From Bacillota bacterium (GTDB lineage Bacteria > Bacillota > Clostridia > Peptostreptococcales > Anaerovoracaceae), in assembly GCA_023415235.1 (NCBI GenBank), contig JAEZLP010000013.1, forward strand, positions 1 through 64,000: 64,000 nt of DNA, read 5' to 3'. Of this stretch, positions 26,110 through 34,350 are shown one piece after another. A program made the translations under genes and the position numbers. How positions within the stretch are numbered: the first letter of the stretch is position 1; every line of letters begins with the position of its first letter. The notes under the pieces were generated by a model. It worked only from the letters and a program-made list of their open reading frames with translations, did not search any database and was not told the DNA's origin.

Positions 26110-27432
26110 TGTAAATATCCTGCTTTCCGGTTTTTTTTCTTCATCTATCGCTTCAAGATTTGCAATTTCAGGTTTTGGCATTATCTTTCTTAAAATCAAG
26201 AGGGCTATGGCAGCTAAAATGATTCCGTTAACGCTTTCAATTCCAACCGGAATAAAAAGGGAAGCAACGATGCCGATCGCCAACGCAATAATGGCAGCCC
26301 AGTTAATGCCTGCGGTAGGTGACCAGTTCTCAGGCTTGCCTTTGCCGATAATAAAGTAGTCAACAATCATGATCCTGCAATCGGTGCTATGATAATTCCG
26401 AGATAGATCAAGAAGGTTTCAAAATAAAATATGATCTCGAAGGAGCCGACAACGGTACCGATTATGCCGCAAATGACAGTAACAAGAACTCTTTTGTCAT
26501 CCTTGCATTGAAAAACCTTCAAGGTATCCAGACCAGCAGAGTATACATTTGCAGAATTCGCGGGCCAGGTTGAAAGGATAAGGCTTAACAGGCCAAGTAC
26601 CGGAATTCCAAGTCCAATGAATATACTCGTAAGATCTTCCGTACCTGCTGCAATAGCAAAAACCGCACCGACCCAGAGGAGAATAACACCGAGAGGCATA
26701 ATTCCGAAAAAGGGGGATTTGAATACGTCCATCCTTGTTTTCTGATACCTGGTATAATCTGCGGATAAAACCGCTCCGACGATGAATCCACCGATTACCA
26801 TGTCGATGCCGACAAGCATATTCATTTCCGTATCATATGGAACGAAGCTCTTTAATGCGCTCACACCATCACCCGAAACGACGATGTAGAGCCCTACAAC
26901 CGTTACTGCAACCATAAGCGGCACCGCGACAACATTGAGTATTTTCAATCCGTTAAAACCGATTGCCGCAGTAGAAAACATAATAATACCCCAGACGATA
27001 ATGGAAATCTTAATAGGGATGTCAATCCCGAAGGATGAGGACATAAGTCCTGAAAATGCCGCTCCGCATATATTTGCATTAATACCGAACCAGCCGATCC
27101 CAGCAGAGGGCACTCACGGTAGAAATGAGAAATTGGCTGCCTCGGTCTCCGAAGGACTGGGTTGCAACAATAATTGACGGGACACCGAGATCCGAACCCA
27201 TAACGCCCTGGGCCCAGCAAACAGCGACTACAATAGCATAACCTATGATCGCTGCGATAACAGTCTCTGTTAAAGACATACCTGCAACCATCAAGCTTCC
27301 TGTCCAAAGGCTTGTTGCCGAAATCATGAATCCCGCTTGGATCAGTGTCACTGAAATCCAATGCTGCCTTTCTCCAATAGGGACTGGTCTTAAGGCTAGT
27401 TTTTCAAAAGAGACGCCTCTACTTTTTTCCAT
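26106..27432 (-). pseudogene. CodB-like NCS1 permease gene, frameshifted
   Basis: Three consecutive segments together give one NCS1 cytosine/purine-type permease of about 440 residues. Segment 1 starts at 27432 (MEKSRGVSFEKLALRPVPIG) and runs in frame to about 27103. There one extra G shifts the frame: TGC TGG GAT CGG would be TGC TGG ATC GGC, giving CWIGWFGINAN. Segment 2 runs to about 26373, where one missing base separates APIAG from IMIVDYF. Segment 3 carries the last membrane segments. A run of eight A near 26131-26138 then keeps the frame open into DUF917. Real mutations or assembly errors are both possible. AGGAGTG precedes the start. Confidence 0.75.
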
Positions 27433-27484
27433 TTTAAAACACTCCTATCATAATAATATAAATAGAATAAAAACAGTTAAATGA

Positions 27485-27493
27485 ATTATAGCA
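27485..27493 (-). promoter_or_regulatory. Possible extended -10 promoter for the codB cluster
   Basis: Read on the minus strand, TGCTATAAT is an extended -10 box 53 bases before the codB start. No convincing -35 box is present. The rest of the AT-rich divergent region 27433-27651 has no operator that I can define. Confidence 0.4.
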
Positions 27494-27651
27494 AACCTCT
27501 TTCAAAAACACCTTATAGAATATATAATAAAGTAAAATTGTAAATTTCACAAATCGGTATACATATTTTCCCAATATTTGCCTGGTTCATGAAATGATGT
27601 TGTAATTATTTCAATAATGCGCTGTTTGAAAAGAGAGTGGAGGTATTAGAA

Positions 27652-28797
27652 TTGCCCATTACAGTTAGAAACATAATGTCGCTGCCGTCCTTTAAGGATG
27701 CTGTCGTTCTTGCGGGTGCCGAATCGCTGGATAACGAAGTTTTGCAAGTATCAATTGCCGACTCCCCCATATCCGATATTGATTATGTTGTTTCTCAGAA
27801 GGGGGATTTCTATCTTTCAGGCTTTTATTTTGCAAAGGATAGTCTGGAAAGCATGTATGGATTCCTGAATACTTTGAGTAAAACCAAGGCCAGCGGCTTA
27901 TGCCTTACCGATGAATACATAAAGGAATTGCCGAATGAAATTATCGAGTATTGCAATGAAAGCCGTATCCCAGTGCTCTTGGTGAGTGTTGATACTCCCT
28001 ATGCCGCGATGATAAAGGAAATCATGGAGCTGATCATCTTTGACGGGCAAAATACTCTGCTCACAAATAAAATATCGTCGCTGATCAACGGGACGCTTGA
28101 TGACCATCACAAGCTCCTGATGCTTAAGGAAATCAACCCGCATTTTCAGAACTATATTACAGCTGTGTACATTTCACTTCCAATTGAGGCTGATCATACC
28201 GTGGGTACCAAGATCATTAACTTTTTCAATCAAAGTATAACTTCCTTTGCAATGGTTTATAAGGAAGCGCTTATCGGTTTTATAACGTACAACACATTTT
28301 CGAAGGAGGTTGTGGATGAGAAGATAAAGTATTATCTGGATTCTATTCTTGCCATTTGTCAAAGTGCAGTCATTGGTGTGAGCAATTATGATAATAAACT
28401 GATCCATGCCGATACGGCCATCAACCAGGCAATCACCGCAGCGGAAACCGGGCTCCACAATGCGGGAAAAAACGCTGTGGTTTACTATAATAACCTTGGT
28501 ATTCTGAAGCTTCTCCTTCTCCTCTTAGGACGTAAGGAACTGGAGGATTTTTATCACGAGATTCTTGACCCAGTATGGGAATATGACAAAAAAAATGATT
28601 CACAGCTTTTCGAAACCATGTGTGTATTCCTTGAGCAGAAAAGAGATTATAAAGCGACGGCTAAAATTCTTTTTGTTCATGAAAATACCGTGCGCTATCG
28701 CATAAGCAAGGTCAAAGAAATGCTTGAAACTCAGAATCGATCGGATGACTTCTGCGAAGCCTTTTCCATTGCATTAAAATGCAGACACATTGCATAG
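27652..28797 (+). CDS. PucR-family transcriptional regulator
   Basis: A 381-residue regulator with the N-terminal PucR domain (PITVRNIMSLPSFKDAVVLAG, then VSQKGDFYLSGF), a central GGDEF-like region, and the C-terminal helix-turn-helix LFVHENTVRYRISKVKEML at about residue 345. Family members control purine, hydantoin and amine use. It is divergent from codB-DUF917-pepV and is the obvious candidate regulator of those genes. I chose the TTG at 27652 because GGAGG lies seven to eight bases upstream; the GTG 15 bases earlier overlaps that site. Confidence 0.9.
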   Translation: MPITVRNIMSLPSFKDAVVLAGAESLDNEVLQVSIADSPISDIDYVVSQKGDFYLSGFYFAKDSLESMYGFLNTLSKTKASGLCLTDEYIKELPNEIIEYCNESRIPVLLVSVDTPYAAMIKEIMELIIFDGQNTLLTNKISSLINGTLDDHHKLLMLKEINPHFQNYITAVYISLPIEADHTVGTKIINFFNQSITSFAMVYKEALIGFITYNTFSKEVVDEKIKYYLDSILAICQSAVIGVSNYDNKLIHADTAINQAITAAETGLHNAGKNAVVYYNNLGILKLLLLLLGRKELEDFYHEILDPVWEYDKKNDSQLFETMCVFLEQKRDYKATAKILFVHENTVRYRISKVKEMLETQNRSDDFCEAFSIALKCRHIA

Positions 28798-28845
28798 TAA
28801 ATTGTAATACGAATGGATTTTCACTTCTTAATGAAGATTAATAAA

Positions 28846-28872
28846 GCTGCCAATATTGAATTGGCAGCCTTA
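28846..28872 (+). terminator. Terminator of the PucR gene (possibly bidirectional)
   Basis: GCTGCCAA (28846-28853) and TTGGCAGC (28861-28868) form a perfect 8-base stem. The tail has few T, so efficiency is uncertain. It lies between convergent genes. Confidence 0.55.
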
Positions 28873-28941
28873 ACTGTCATGCGAGTCATTCTATGTCCAA
28901 CAGTGAAACTCAGGAATTCTTTGTTGAATCAAAGTTTTCTC

Positions 28942-30348
28942 TCACGTATTTGTGATGATCACCACTTTTTCGACGGAATCCCATCTGACCTTTCCGTCAA
29001 AGGCTTCCACCACCGGGCGGATCGGCAAATACGTCCTTCCATTGACGATCATAGCAGCTGTATCGATTTCTATTTTTTGACCATCTCGCAGAATATATTT
29101 CTCCCCGATCGGCACCTGTACTTTAATATTATTTTCAGTAATCGTTGCGATTTTATTGACAGCATCCCATTCAACTTTGCCGCCGAATTTCTCTAGCGTT
29201 TTCCTTAAAGGAACCTGCACTCTATTTGCATCGTCAATAAATGGAAATCCCGAGCTTTCCGTGAATTTCACGTAAACATATTGAGAAGGGTTTGGTCCGA
29301 ATCCGATTGCAGTTCTGACCGTTGGTGTATTAATAATATTTGCGTTGTTATTAATGCTTTCCGCGCTGAAGCGGTAAGGATCTTCCTTTGTTCCGCTGCC
29401 GGAAGCAATGGCTGTCTTGCTCATGTCTATGTAGCAGGACGGTCTGATCCCGGCATAGTCGGCGTTGACATATCCAATGAAGGGAACGATTTTTCCGACA
29501 TTGTGATATTCCACCGTCGTTATGAGATATTTAAACGCATCGGACGAATTCATGTCTATAATATTCCGCAAAACATACTTGGTGTAATCAAAGGGCTTAT
29601 CCAGCGGAACCAAAGAATTGCCTGTCGAATACACATCAACATACTCCGCAGTTGTATTGTTTTCATTTGCAAGCGCTTCTTTTGTCGCGTCTGTTAAAAC
29701 GTAATTTCCGAATTTACTATAAACTTCGTGGAATTGTTCCGCATCCATAATAAACATCTTGTCGGTCACATTTTTATAATAGGCTTTTTTAACAAGAGCG
29801 GCATATCCGGCAATGTCGGCCTGTTGTTTCAGGATCTGGCTCCCGCCTTCTTTTTCCGCAACGTATTTGCCGACCAAGGTGTCTCTCTGCTCGCTTTCTT
29901 TCAGGATATCAACTTCCGCTGTTGTAAAATTCCTTGAAGATAAAAATCCCGGCTCACTCATGAACTCGTTGTAATTCCACATATGACCGTTCATGGGGTT
30001 GGAAAGCGACTCATCTTCGATGAGATATTTTGTTTGTGCTTCTTCTCCGATTGAATTGAGCCATGTTCTGATATATGAAGTTTCCCAGTGTCTCTCTGTA
30101 AAGCCGACACTGTGATTATAGAGAGCAAAAGGTCTAACGGTCAAAACTTTATCGCTTAAGAGCATCGGGTCGCCGTCCTCATCAAGGTCGACTACTCTCC
30201 ACAAGATCGGCGCACCATAGTAGGTCCCGAATAATATGTAATCTCCTTCTATCGGCCTGGTTTCTGCAGCACTGACGGGTGTAAGAGCCAGCAACATTGC
30301 TGCAATAGTTAATAGTGAAACTATAGTCCGTATTCTTCTGCTTTTCAT
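28942..30348 (-). CDS. Secreted DUF6273 protein with copper-amine-oxidase-like stalk domain
   Basis: A 468-residue exported protein. The signal peptide has a hydrophobic core LLTIAAMLLALTPVSAAE. A DUF6273-type domain follows (ILFGTYYGAPILWRVVD, SYIRTWLNS, IRPSCYIDM), a fold met in secreted Clostridia proteins of unknown role. The last 110 residues are a copper amine oxidase N-terminal-like stalk with VPLRKTLEKFGGKVEWD and the repeated NGRTYLPIRPVVEAFDGKVRWD. This stalk lacks copper catalysis and probably acts as a cell-wall-related module; the amidase at 51.9 kb has the same module at its N-terminus. AAAGGAGGAAG precedes the ATG. Confidence 0.85.
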   Translation of the reverse strand: MKSRRIRTIVSLLTIAAMLLALTPVSAAETRPIEGDYILFGTYYGAPILWRVVDLDEDGDPMLLSDKVLTVRPFALYNHSVGFTERHWETSYIRTWLNSIGEEAQTKYLIEDESLSNPMNGHMWNYNEFMSEPGFLSSRNFTTAEVDILKESEQRDTLVGKYVAEKEGGSQILKQQADIAGYAALVKKAYYKNVTDKMFIMDAEQFHEVYSKFGNYVLTDATKEALANENNTTAEYVDVYSTGNSLVPLDKPFDYTKYVLRNIIDMNSSDAFKYLITTVEYHNVGKIVPFIGYVNADYAGIRPSCYIDMSKTAIASGSGTKEDPYRFSAESINNNANIINTPTVRTAIGFGPNPSQYVYVKFTESSGFPFIDDANRVQVPLRKTLEKFGGKVEWDAVNKIATITENNIKVQVPIGEKYILRDGQKIEIDTAAMIVNGRTYLPIRPVVEAFDGKVRWDSVEKVVIITNT

Positions 30349-30482
30349 AACTTCCTCCTTTGAAGTGTATCAATCTGTTGATTCATTCTACTTCAAATAT
30401 CAGTAAGCTTCAACAATAAATGGGGAAAGGCTTTATTTTCAATGGTAAAACCTTATTAAAAAATATAGTTTGCTTTTAACTC

Positions 30483-30511
30483 TTGAAAAAGGCTGAAATT
30501 TAGTGTATATT
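30483..30511 (+). promoter_or_regulatory. Promoter of tRNA-Arg(CCG)
   Basis: TTGAAA (30483-30488), 17 bases, TATATT (30506-30511), 35 bases before the tRNA. Confidence 0.6.
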
Positions 30512-30546
30512 CTTCAAGTGGGCATCTCCCACAATAGTCCATATAT

Positions 30547-30623
30547 GCGCCCGTAGCTCAGCTGGATAGAGCGTCAGACTCCGACTCTGAAGGTCACAGG
30601 TTCGACTCCTGCCGGGCGTACCA
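30547..30623 (+). tRNA. tRNA-Arg (anticodon CCG)
   Basis: A 77-base cloverleaf with encoded CCA. The acceptor stem is GCGCCCG/CGGGCGT, the anticodon stem TCAGA/TCTGA is perfect, the loop CTCCGAC has CCG at 30581-30583, and the T arm is ACAGGTTCGACTCCTGC. It reads CGG codons. Confidence 0.93.
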
Positions 30624-30635
30624 GAAAAATATCAC

Positions 30636-30670
30636 ACTAAAACCATGGGTTATCCCATGGTTTTAGTTTA
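30636..30670 (+). terminator. Terminator of tRNA-Arg(CCG)
   Basis: ACTAAAACCATGGG and CCCATGGTTTTAGT form a perfect 14-base stem around TTAT. It could also serve the Nif11 gene on the minus strand. Confidence 0.8.
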
Positions 30671-30714
30671 TCCGAACAAATAGTTTACTAGTTTTGAATT
30701 CATTGCATTACATT

Positions 30715-31023
30715 CTACTGATCAAAGCACAGTCCAGTAAGAACGAACATAAAGGAGATTGCTACTTCCTCACCTTTTCCTCCGGCCACCATATCAAGCT
30801 CAGCGGCGGAAAGCTCTCCTTTTTTTGACTCCGCCAGCTCTTTGAAGAACTGCCGCATTTCATCCTGTGTCACAACGTAACCGGCATCCTTTGCGAATGC
30901 AACCAGCTTCTCATTGGTGGCAGCTTCTCCAGCTTCCTGTGAGTCTTTCATGATCGCAGAGAATTCATCCCGTAATGTGCTGTCTGCAGCCACTTTTTCA
31001 TACAATTCCTTCATCTTTGACAT
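30715..31023 (-). CDS. Nif11-type leader RiPP precursor peptide (orphan)
   Basis: A 102-residue peptide with the two-part build of NHLP/Nif11 precursors. Residues 1 to about 82 are an acidic helical Nif11-like leader (MSKMKELYEKVAADSTLRDE at the start, AGYVVTQDEMRQFF in the middle) ending in SAAELDMVAGG, a double-glycine cleavage site. The remaining 20 residues would be the core: charged KGEE followed by a hydrophobic tail with one Ser, one Thr and one Cys. Family knowledge: such leaders are cut by C39-peptidase ABC exporters after modification by lanthionine, cyclodehydratase or radical SAM enzymes. No such enzyme or exporter lies in this window. It has a strong promoter and the ribosome site GAAAGGAGA. 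Confidence 0.85.
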   Translation of the reverse strand: MSKMKELYEKVAADSTLRDEFSAIMKDSQEAGEAATNEKLVAFAKDAGYVVTQDEMRQFFKELAESKKGELSAAELDMVAGGKGEEVAISFMFVLTGLCFDQ

Positions 31024-31066
31024 AATCTGTTTCTCCTTTCAAACTACGACTCCCGATGTTTTGCAT

Positions 31067-31096
31067 ATTATACCATTATTTACATATACGGTTCAA
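31067..31096 (-). promoter_or_regulatory. Promoter of the Nif11 precursor gene
   Basis: On the minus strand TTGAAC, 18 bases, and a perfect TATAAT (plus-strand 31067-31072). The gene therefore has its own transcription start, separate from the S66 peptidase gene upstream. Confidence 0.65.
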
Positions 31097-31158
31097 GACT
31101 CAATGCATTACATACTTCCTGAAAAAAGAATGAATGTCCCCAAAGGATAAGGAGGGGA

Positions 31159-32085
31159 TCAGAGAAGGCTCACGGTAGGTTCCAGCACCGTAAGAGTGTT
31201 GTTCTCCGTATCCAGATTTGCCGTTGCTCCGATGGGGATTGCCATTTTATAAGTGCCATGACCGGATGCCAGGTTGCTCATCAGGGGCTTGCCGAAGGGA
31301 ACGATCACTTCCGTGATAAGGTTTTCATAGGACTTTCCGTAGGAATCCTCGCAGTTGGAGCATTCTCCCATGATAATGCCGGCGCAGTCGTCAATTTTGC
31401 CTGCATGATATAAATGCATGATCAGCCGATAGACACGGCTTACAGCCTCGTGTGTCTCCTCGATGAGAAGGATTTTTCCGGTTGTGTCGACTTCAAAAGG
31501 CGTGCCCAAGGTATCTACAAACGATGTAAGGTTGCCGCCGACGATCTGACCGGTTACATTGCCGGGCACTCTGCTGACCAGCGGCATACCCGGCGGGTTT
31601 TCCAGCGGTCTGGGGGAGAGCAGCGTGGAAGTGGCGGTAAAAAACTGATCGAAGCTGTATGCGGGAGTCGTTGGTCTGAAATCAATGAGAAGGAGACTGT
31701 GGAAAGTAATCAGGTCTGCCATTCTGTACAGGACATTCAACAGTACGGTAATGTCGCTGTAGCCTGTGAGGATTTTCGGATTGTCCTTGATCAGCGAATA
31801 ATCCAGGTATGGAATTATATCCACAACTCCGGAACCGCCCCGGGTTGGAATGATCGCTCTGACGTCCTGATTTTCAAACATGCTCATCAGGTCAGACGCA
31901 CGCTGCTGCGGCGTGGCTGCTACAAAACCCATCTGGGAGTACACATAGTTTCCGACTACTACATTGAATCCCATGTTCTGCAGGAATTCGATCCTTGCAT
32001 CAATGGTTCCCGTGTCCCGTGGACTTCCTAGTGTGACGATTCCTACCGTGTCGCCTGCACGTAAAATAGGCGGCCGTATCGCCAT
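31159..32085 (-). CDS. S66 peptidase (LD-carboxypeptidase / MccF-like)
   Basis: A 308-residue serine peptidase of family S66, which includes LD-carboxypeptidases that trim murein tetrapeptides and MccF-type enzymes that inactivate microcin C-like compounds. The nucleophile Ser is in ILTGYSDITVLL, the Glu in ILLIEETHEAV and the His in SGHGTYKMAIP, giving the Ser-Glu-His triad; PTRGGSGVVDIIPYLD is a further family block. No signal peptide is seen, so it is cytoplasmic. AGGAGG precedes the ATG. It is upstream of, and on the same strand as, the Nif11 peptide. Murein recycling is the simplest role. Confidence 0.9.
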   Translation of the reverse strand: MAIRPPILRAGDTVGIVTLGSPRDTGTIDARIEFLQNMGFNVVVGNYVYSQMGFVAATPQQRASDLMSMFENQDVRAIIPTRGGSGVVDIIPYLDYSLIKDNPKILTGYSDITVLLNVLYRMADLITFHSLLLIDFRPTTPAYSFDQFFTATSTLLSPRPLENPPGMPLVSRVPGNVTGQIVGGNLTSFVDTLGTPFEVDTTGKILLIEETHEAVSRVYRLIMHLYHAGKIDDCAGIIMGECSNCEDSYGKSYENLITEVIVPFGKPLMSNLASGHGTYKMAIPIGATANLDTENNTLTVLEPTVSLL

Positions 32086-32196
32086 CCCGTATCGCCTCCT
32101 GTCAACAATCTCAGATTATGTTGATGTATTATATGAAATTTGACTCGAGCTGGTTAATATTATTTCAGAAATACAATCTTAATCGACTTTTTTTGT

Positions 32197-32202
32197 TATA
32201 AT
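32197..32202 (+). promoter_or_regulatory. Likely -10 box of the S1-domain gene
   Basis: A perfect TATAAT at 32197-32202. It lies only 13 bases before the ATG at 32215, which would leave a nearly leaderless mRNA for that start and makes the ATG at 32239 attractive. Confidence 0.45.
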
Positions 32203-32214
32203 AAGGATAAACAT

Positions 32215-33384
32215 ATGACTGGAAAGGAAATCGATAAAATGGAAGAGAAAAACACGATGATGGATTTCATGGATGAGATTGAAAAATCCATGAGGCGGGT
32301 TCACAAAGAAGATATATTGGACGGAAGGATCATATCCGTAGGTGAGGAAGAGATCCTGGTCAATATCAATTATACTTCCGACGGGATCATTCATAAGGAG
32401 GAAATGGCGGAAGACTACGACTATCAGATTGACGGCGACATCACGGTCATGGTACTTGATCCTCATGACAGCGAAGGCAATGTGGTGTTATCCCATAAAA
32501 GAGCAGAGGAGATCGTAGGCTGGGAGGAGCTGGAAGAGGCCTTTGAGGAAAAGAAAAAGCTCAGAGTAAAAGTGGCGGAAGTTGTGAAGGGCGGAGTTAC
32601 GGCCATTTATCGAAGCGTCAGATGCTATATTCCCGGATCGCTCCTGTCCTATCGATATGTGGACGATATGAACGCTTATGTAGGAAAAACCCTTGAAGTT
32701 GTCGTTGAGGATTTTGACAGGGAGTCGAAAAGGGTGGTGCTCTCCAGAAAAGCGGTTGAAACGGTGGAGCGTGAAGGAAAGAAGAAATTGCTGATGAACG
32801 AGCTTCAGGAAGGTGAAATGCGCCAAGGCGTCGTAACCAAGCTGATGAAATTCGGAGCCTTCGTAGATCTCGGCGGTGTGGAGGGGCTGATTCACCTCAA
32901 CGATCTGGCGTGGCATCGGGTCAACGATCCGTCGGAAGTGGTATCGGAGGGTGATCAGGTTACCGTTTATGTCGCCAGTGTGGATAAGAAAAACGGGAAG
33001 ATAGGGCTGGTATTAAAGAATGTGGATGATGATCCGTGGCAGGGCGCCGCTGATTACTATAAATCAGACGATCTGGTGGAAGGCACTGTGGTCAGACTTA
33101 CCGACTTCGGCGCCTTTGTAGAGATCGAAGCCGGTATTGAAGGACTGGTTCATCTATCCGAGATCTCATCGGAACGGATCAGAAAGCCCTCTGATAAACT
33201 GAAGGTGGGCGATCAGGTACAGGCAGTCATTCTGAGTATCGACGAAGGAAATAAAAGGCTCAGCTTGAGCATCAAGGATGCCGAGGGCCAGGTTTCCGGG
33301 GATGTGGATATGGTACAGGAGGAAAAGGCTACTACTCTGGGTGATCTTTTCGGCGATAAATTCAAGGACTTCTTTAAACAGTAA
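32215..33384 (+). CDS. rpsA: Ribosomal protein S1-like protein, four S1 domains
   Basis: A 389-residue RNA-binding protein with four S1 (OB-fold) repeats, as in Firmicute RpsA. Domain 1 starts at about residue 35 (DGRIISVGEEEILVNI), domain 2 at about 115, domain 3 at about 205 (GVVTKLMKFGAFVDLGGVEG) and domain 4 at about 290 (GTVVRLTDFGAFVEIEAGIE). Domains 3 and 4 are closest to consensus. It is expected to bind mRNA and the 30S subunit. The start is ambiguous: ATG 32215 has AAGGA upstream, whereas ATG 32239 has GGAAAGG at good spacing and fits the -10 box better. No cmk or ispH neighbour is present. Confidence 0.85.
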   Translation: MTGKEIDKMEEKNTMMDFMDEIEKSMRRVHKEDILDGRIISVGEEEILVNINYTSDGIIHKEEMAEDYDYQIDGDITVMVLDPHDSEGNVVLSHKRAEEIVGWEELEEAFEEKKKLRVKVAEVVKGGVTAIYRSVRCYIPGSLLSYRYVDDMNAYVGKTLEVVVEDFDRESKRVVLSRKAVETVEREGKKKLLMNELQEGEMRQGVVTKLMKFGAFVDLGGVEGLIHLNDLAWHRVNDPSEVVSEGDQVTVYVASVDKKNGKIGLVLKNVDDDPWQGAADYYKSDDLVEGTVVRLTDFGAFVEIEAGIEGLVHLSEISSERIRKPSDKLKVGDQVQAVILSIDEGNKRLSLSIKDAEGQVSGDVDMVQEEKATTLGDLFGDKFKDFFKQ

Positions 33385-33405
33385 ATAAGCTGCCATTCAG
33401 GGCAA

Positions 33406-34223
33406 TTATTTATATAGTCCCTTGATATTGCTGGTGATCGTCTGACAGATCACATCAACGCTGTCCGGGAACAGGAAATCCTCTGTGACGCCGAAGCTTT
33501 TAAGGTCGCGAAGTATGATATCCTTTCTGTCACCCGGTATGATGATGCGTTTCGCGATGCTTCGGTCCTTTTCTTTATTGATTGGATCAATCTCGGTGGT
33601 GATGTAACGATGTCTGGATCTCCTGTCAATCCGGTTGGGAAAGATGATAAAGGCACTTTGCTGACGCTTCTGACGTTCAGAAAGCTCCAGTGGAAAGATG
33701 AAGACGGGGCTCCTGAAACTTATTTCGATCAGTCTCAGGTATTCTTCCCTGTCTTCTATTCCATTGTCGGGATTCTCAGAGGATAATTCATAGAAATAGG
33801 GCAGTCTTTCCGATTTTCGTATCAACTGATCAAACGTGAAGTTTAAGCTGCCCGAAATGAAGTAGCTCTGTGCAATCGCGTTGGCAATGGGAGAGGTATA
33901 GGAATATACGGATCCATTGTCTTTTCGGAATACGATGACTTCTCCGTTAAAAGATTCAGGGGGTACTCCTCCTCTCCGAAGAGCTCGGGAAGCTTTCGCC
34001 TTGCTTCATGGATAAACCTTCCCTCAAACCAGGTCAGGTCGTTATGAATGTTTTCCTGCGGCTTTCTCGCTATGAACGGAATCAGTTCATATGACTTATC
34101 CTGATGGCCCCTGAAAAAAAGGATTTCCTCTGTGATCAGATCCGGCTTTTTCAAACGGTCGATCAGACTCGAAACAGTTCCCACATACTCTTTCAATGAT
34201 GAAATTGTTACTTCCTTGGCCAT
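33406..34223 (-). pseudogene. FRG-domain protein gene with internal deletion and frameshift
   Basis: The 5' part from 34223 encodes a normal FRG-domain start: ILFFRGHQDKSYELIPFIAR gives the name-giving Phe-Arg-Gly, followed by WFEGRFIHEARRKLPELFG and YPLNLLT. At about 33945 the reading frame then jumps. Another frame resumes with NGEVIVFRKDNGSVYSY and SPIANAIAQSYFISGSLNFT and continues to the stop at 33406. Intact FRG proteins have a further block here (of the type LQHYGLPTRLLD...ALYFA), which is missing. So one deletion has removed roughly 30-40 codons and shifted the frame. The remaining parts are well conserved, so the loss is recent. FRG proteins have unknown roles, some near toxin or defence genes. 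Confidence 0.8.
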
Positions 34224-34350
34224 TGCTCTTCCCCCCTTATGTTTAAGTCCTATACATTTTTTTACAGTATAACGTAATTTTTAACCGGAATCAAAGAATT
34301 ATTCACAGAACAGGGCAATCAAAACAGAATTTAAACTTTAGCTGCATGGG

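Noticed and set aside
25510..26193. Plus-strand ORF of 227 codons inside DUF917
   Set aside because: Antisense shadow with Cys/His/Arg-rich nonsense composition and no ribosome site.
30697..31121. Similar words CATTGCATTACATTCT and CAATGCATTACATACT flanking the Nif11 gene
   Set aside because: They could be read as target-site duplications of a small mobile element, but they match at only 13 of 16 AT-rich positions and no transposase or terminal inverted repeat is present.
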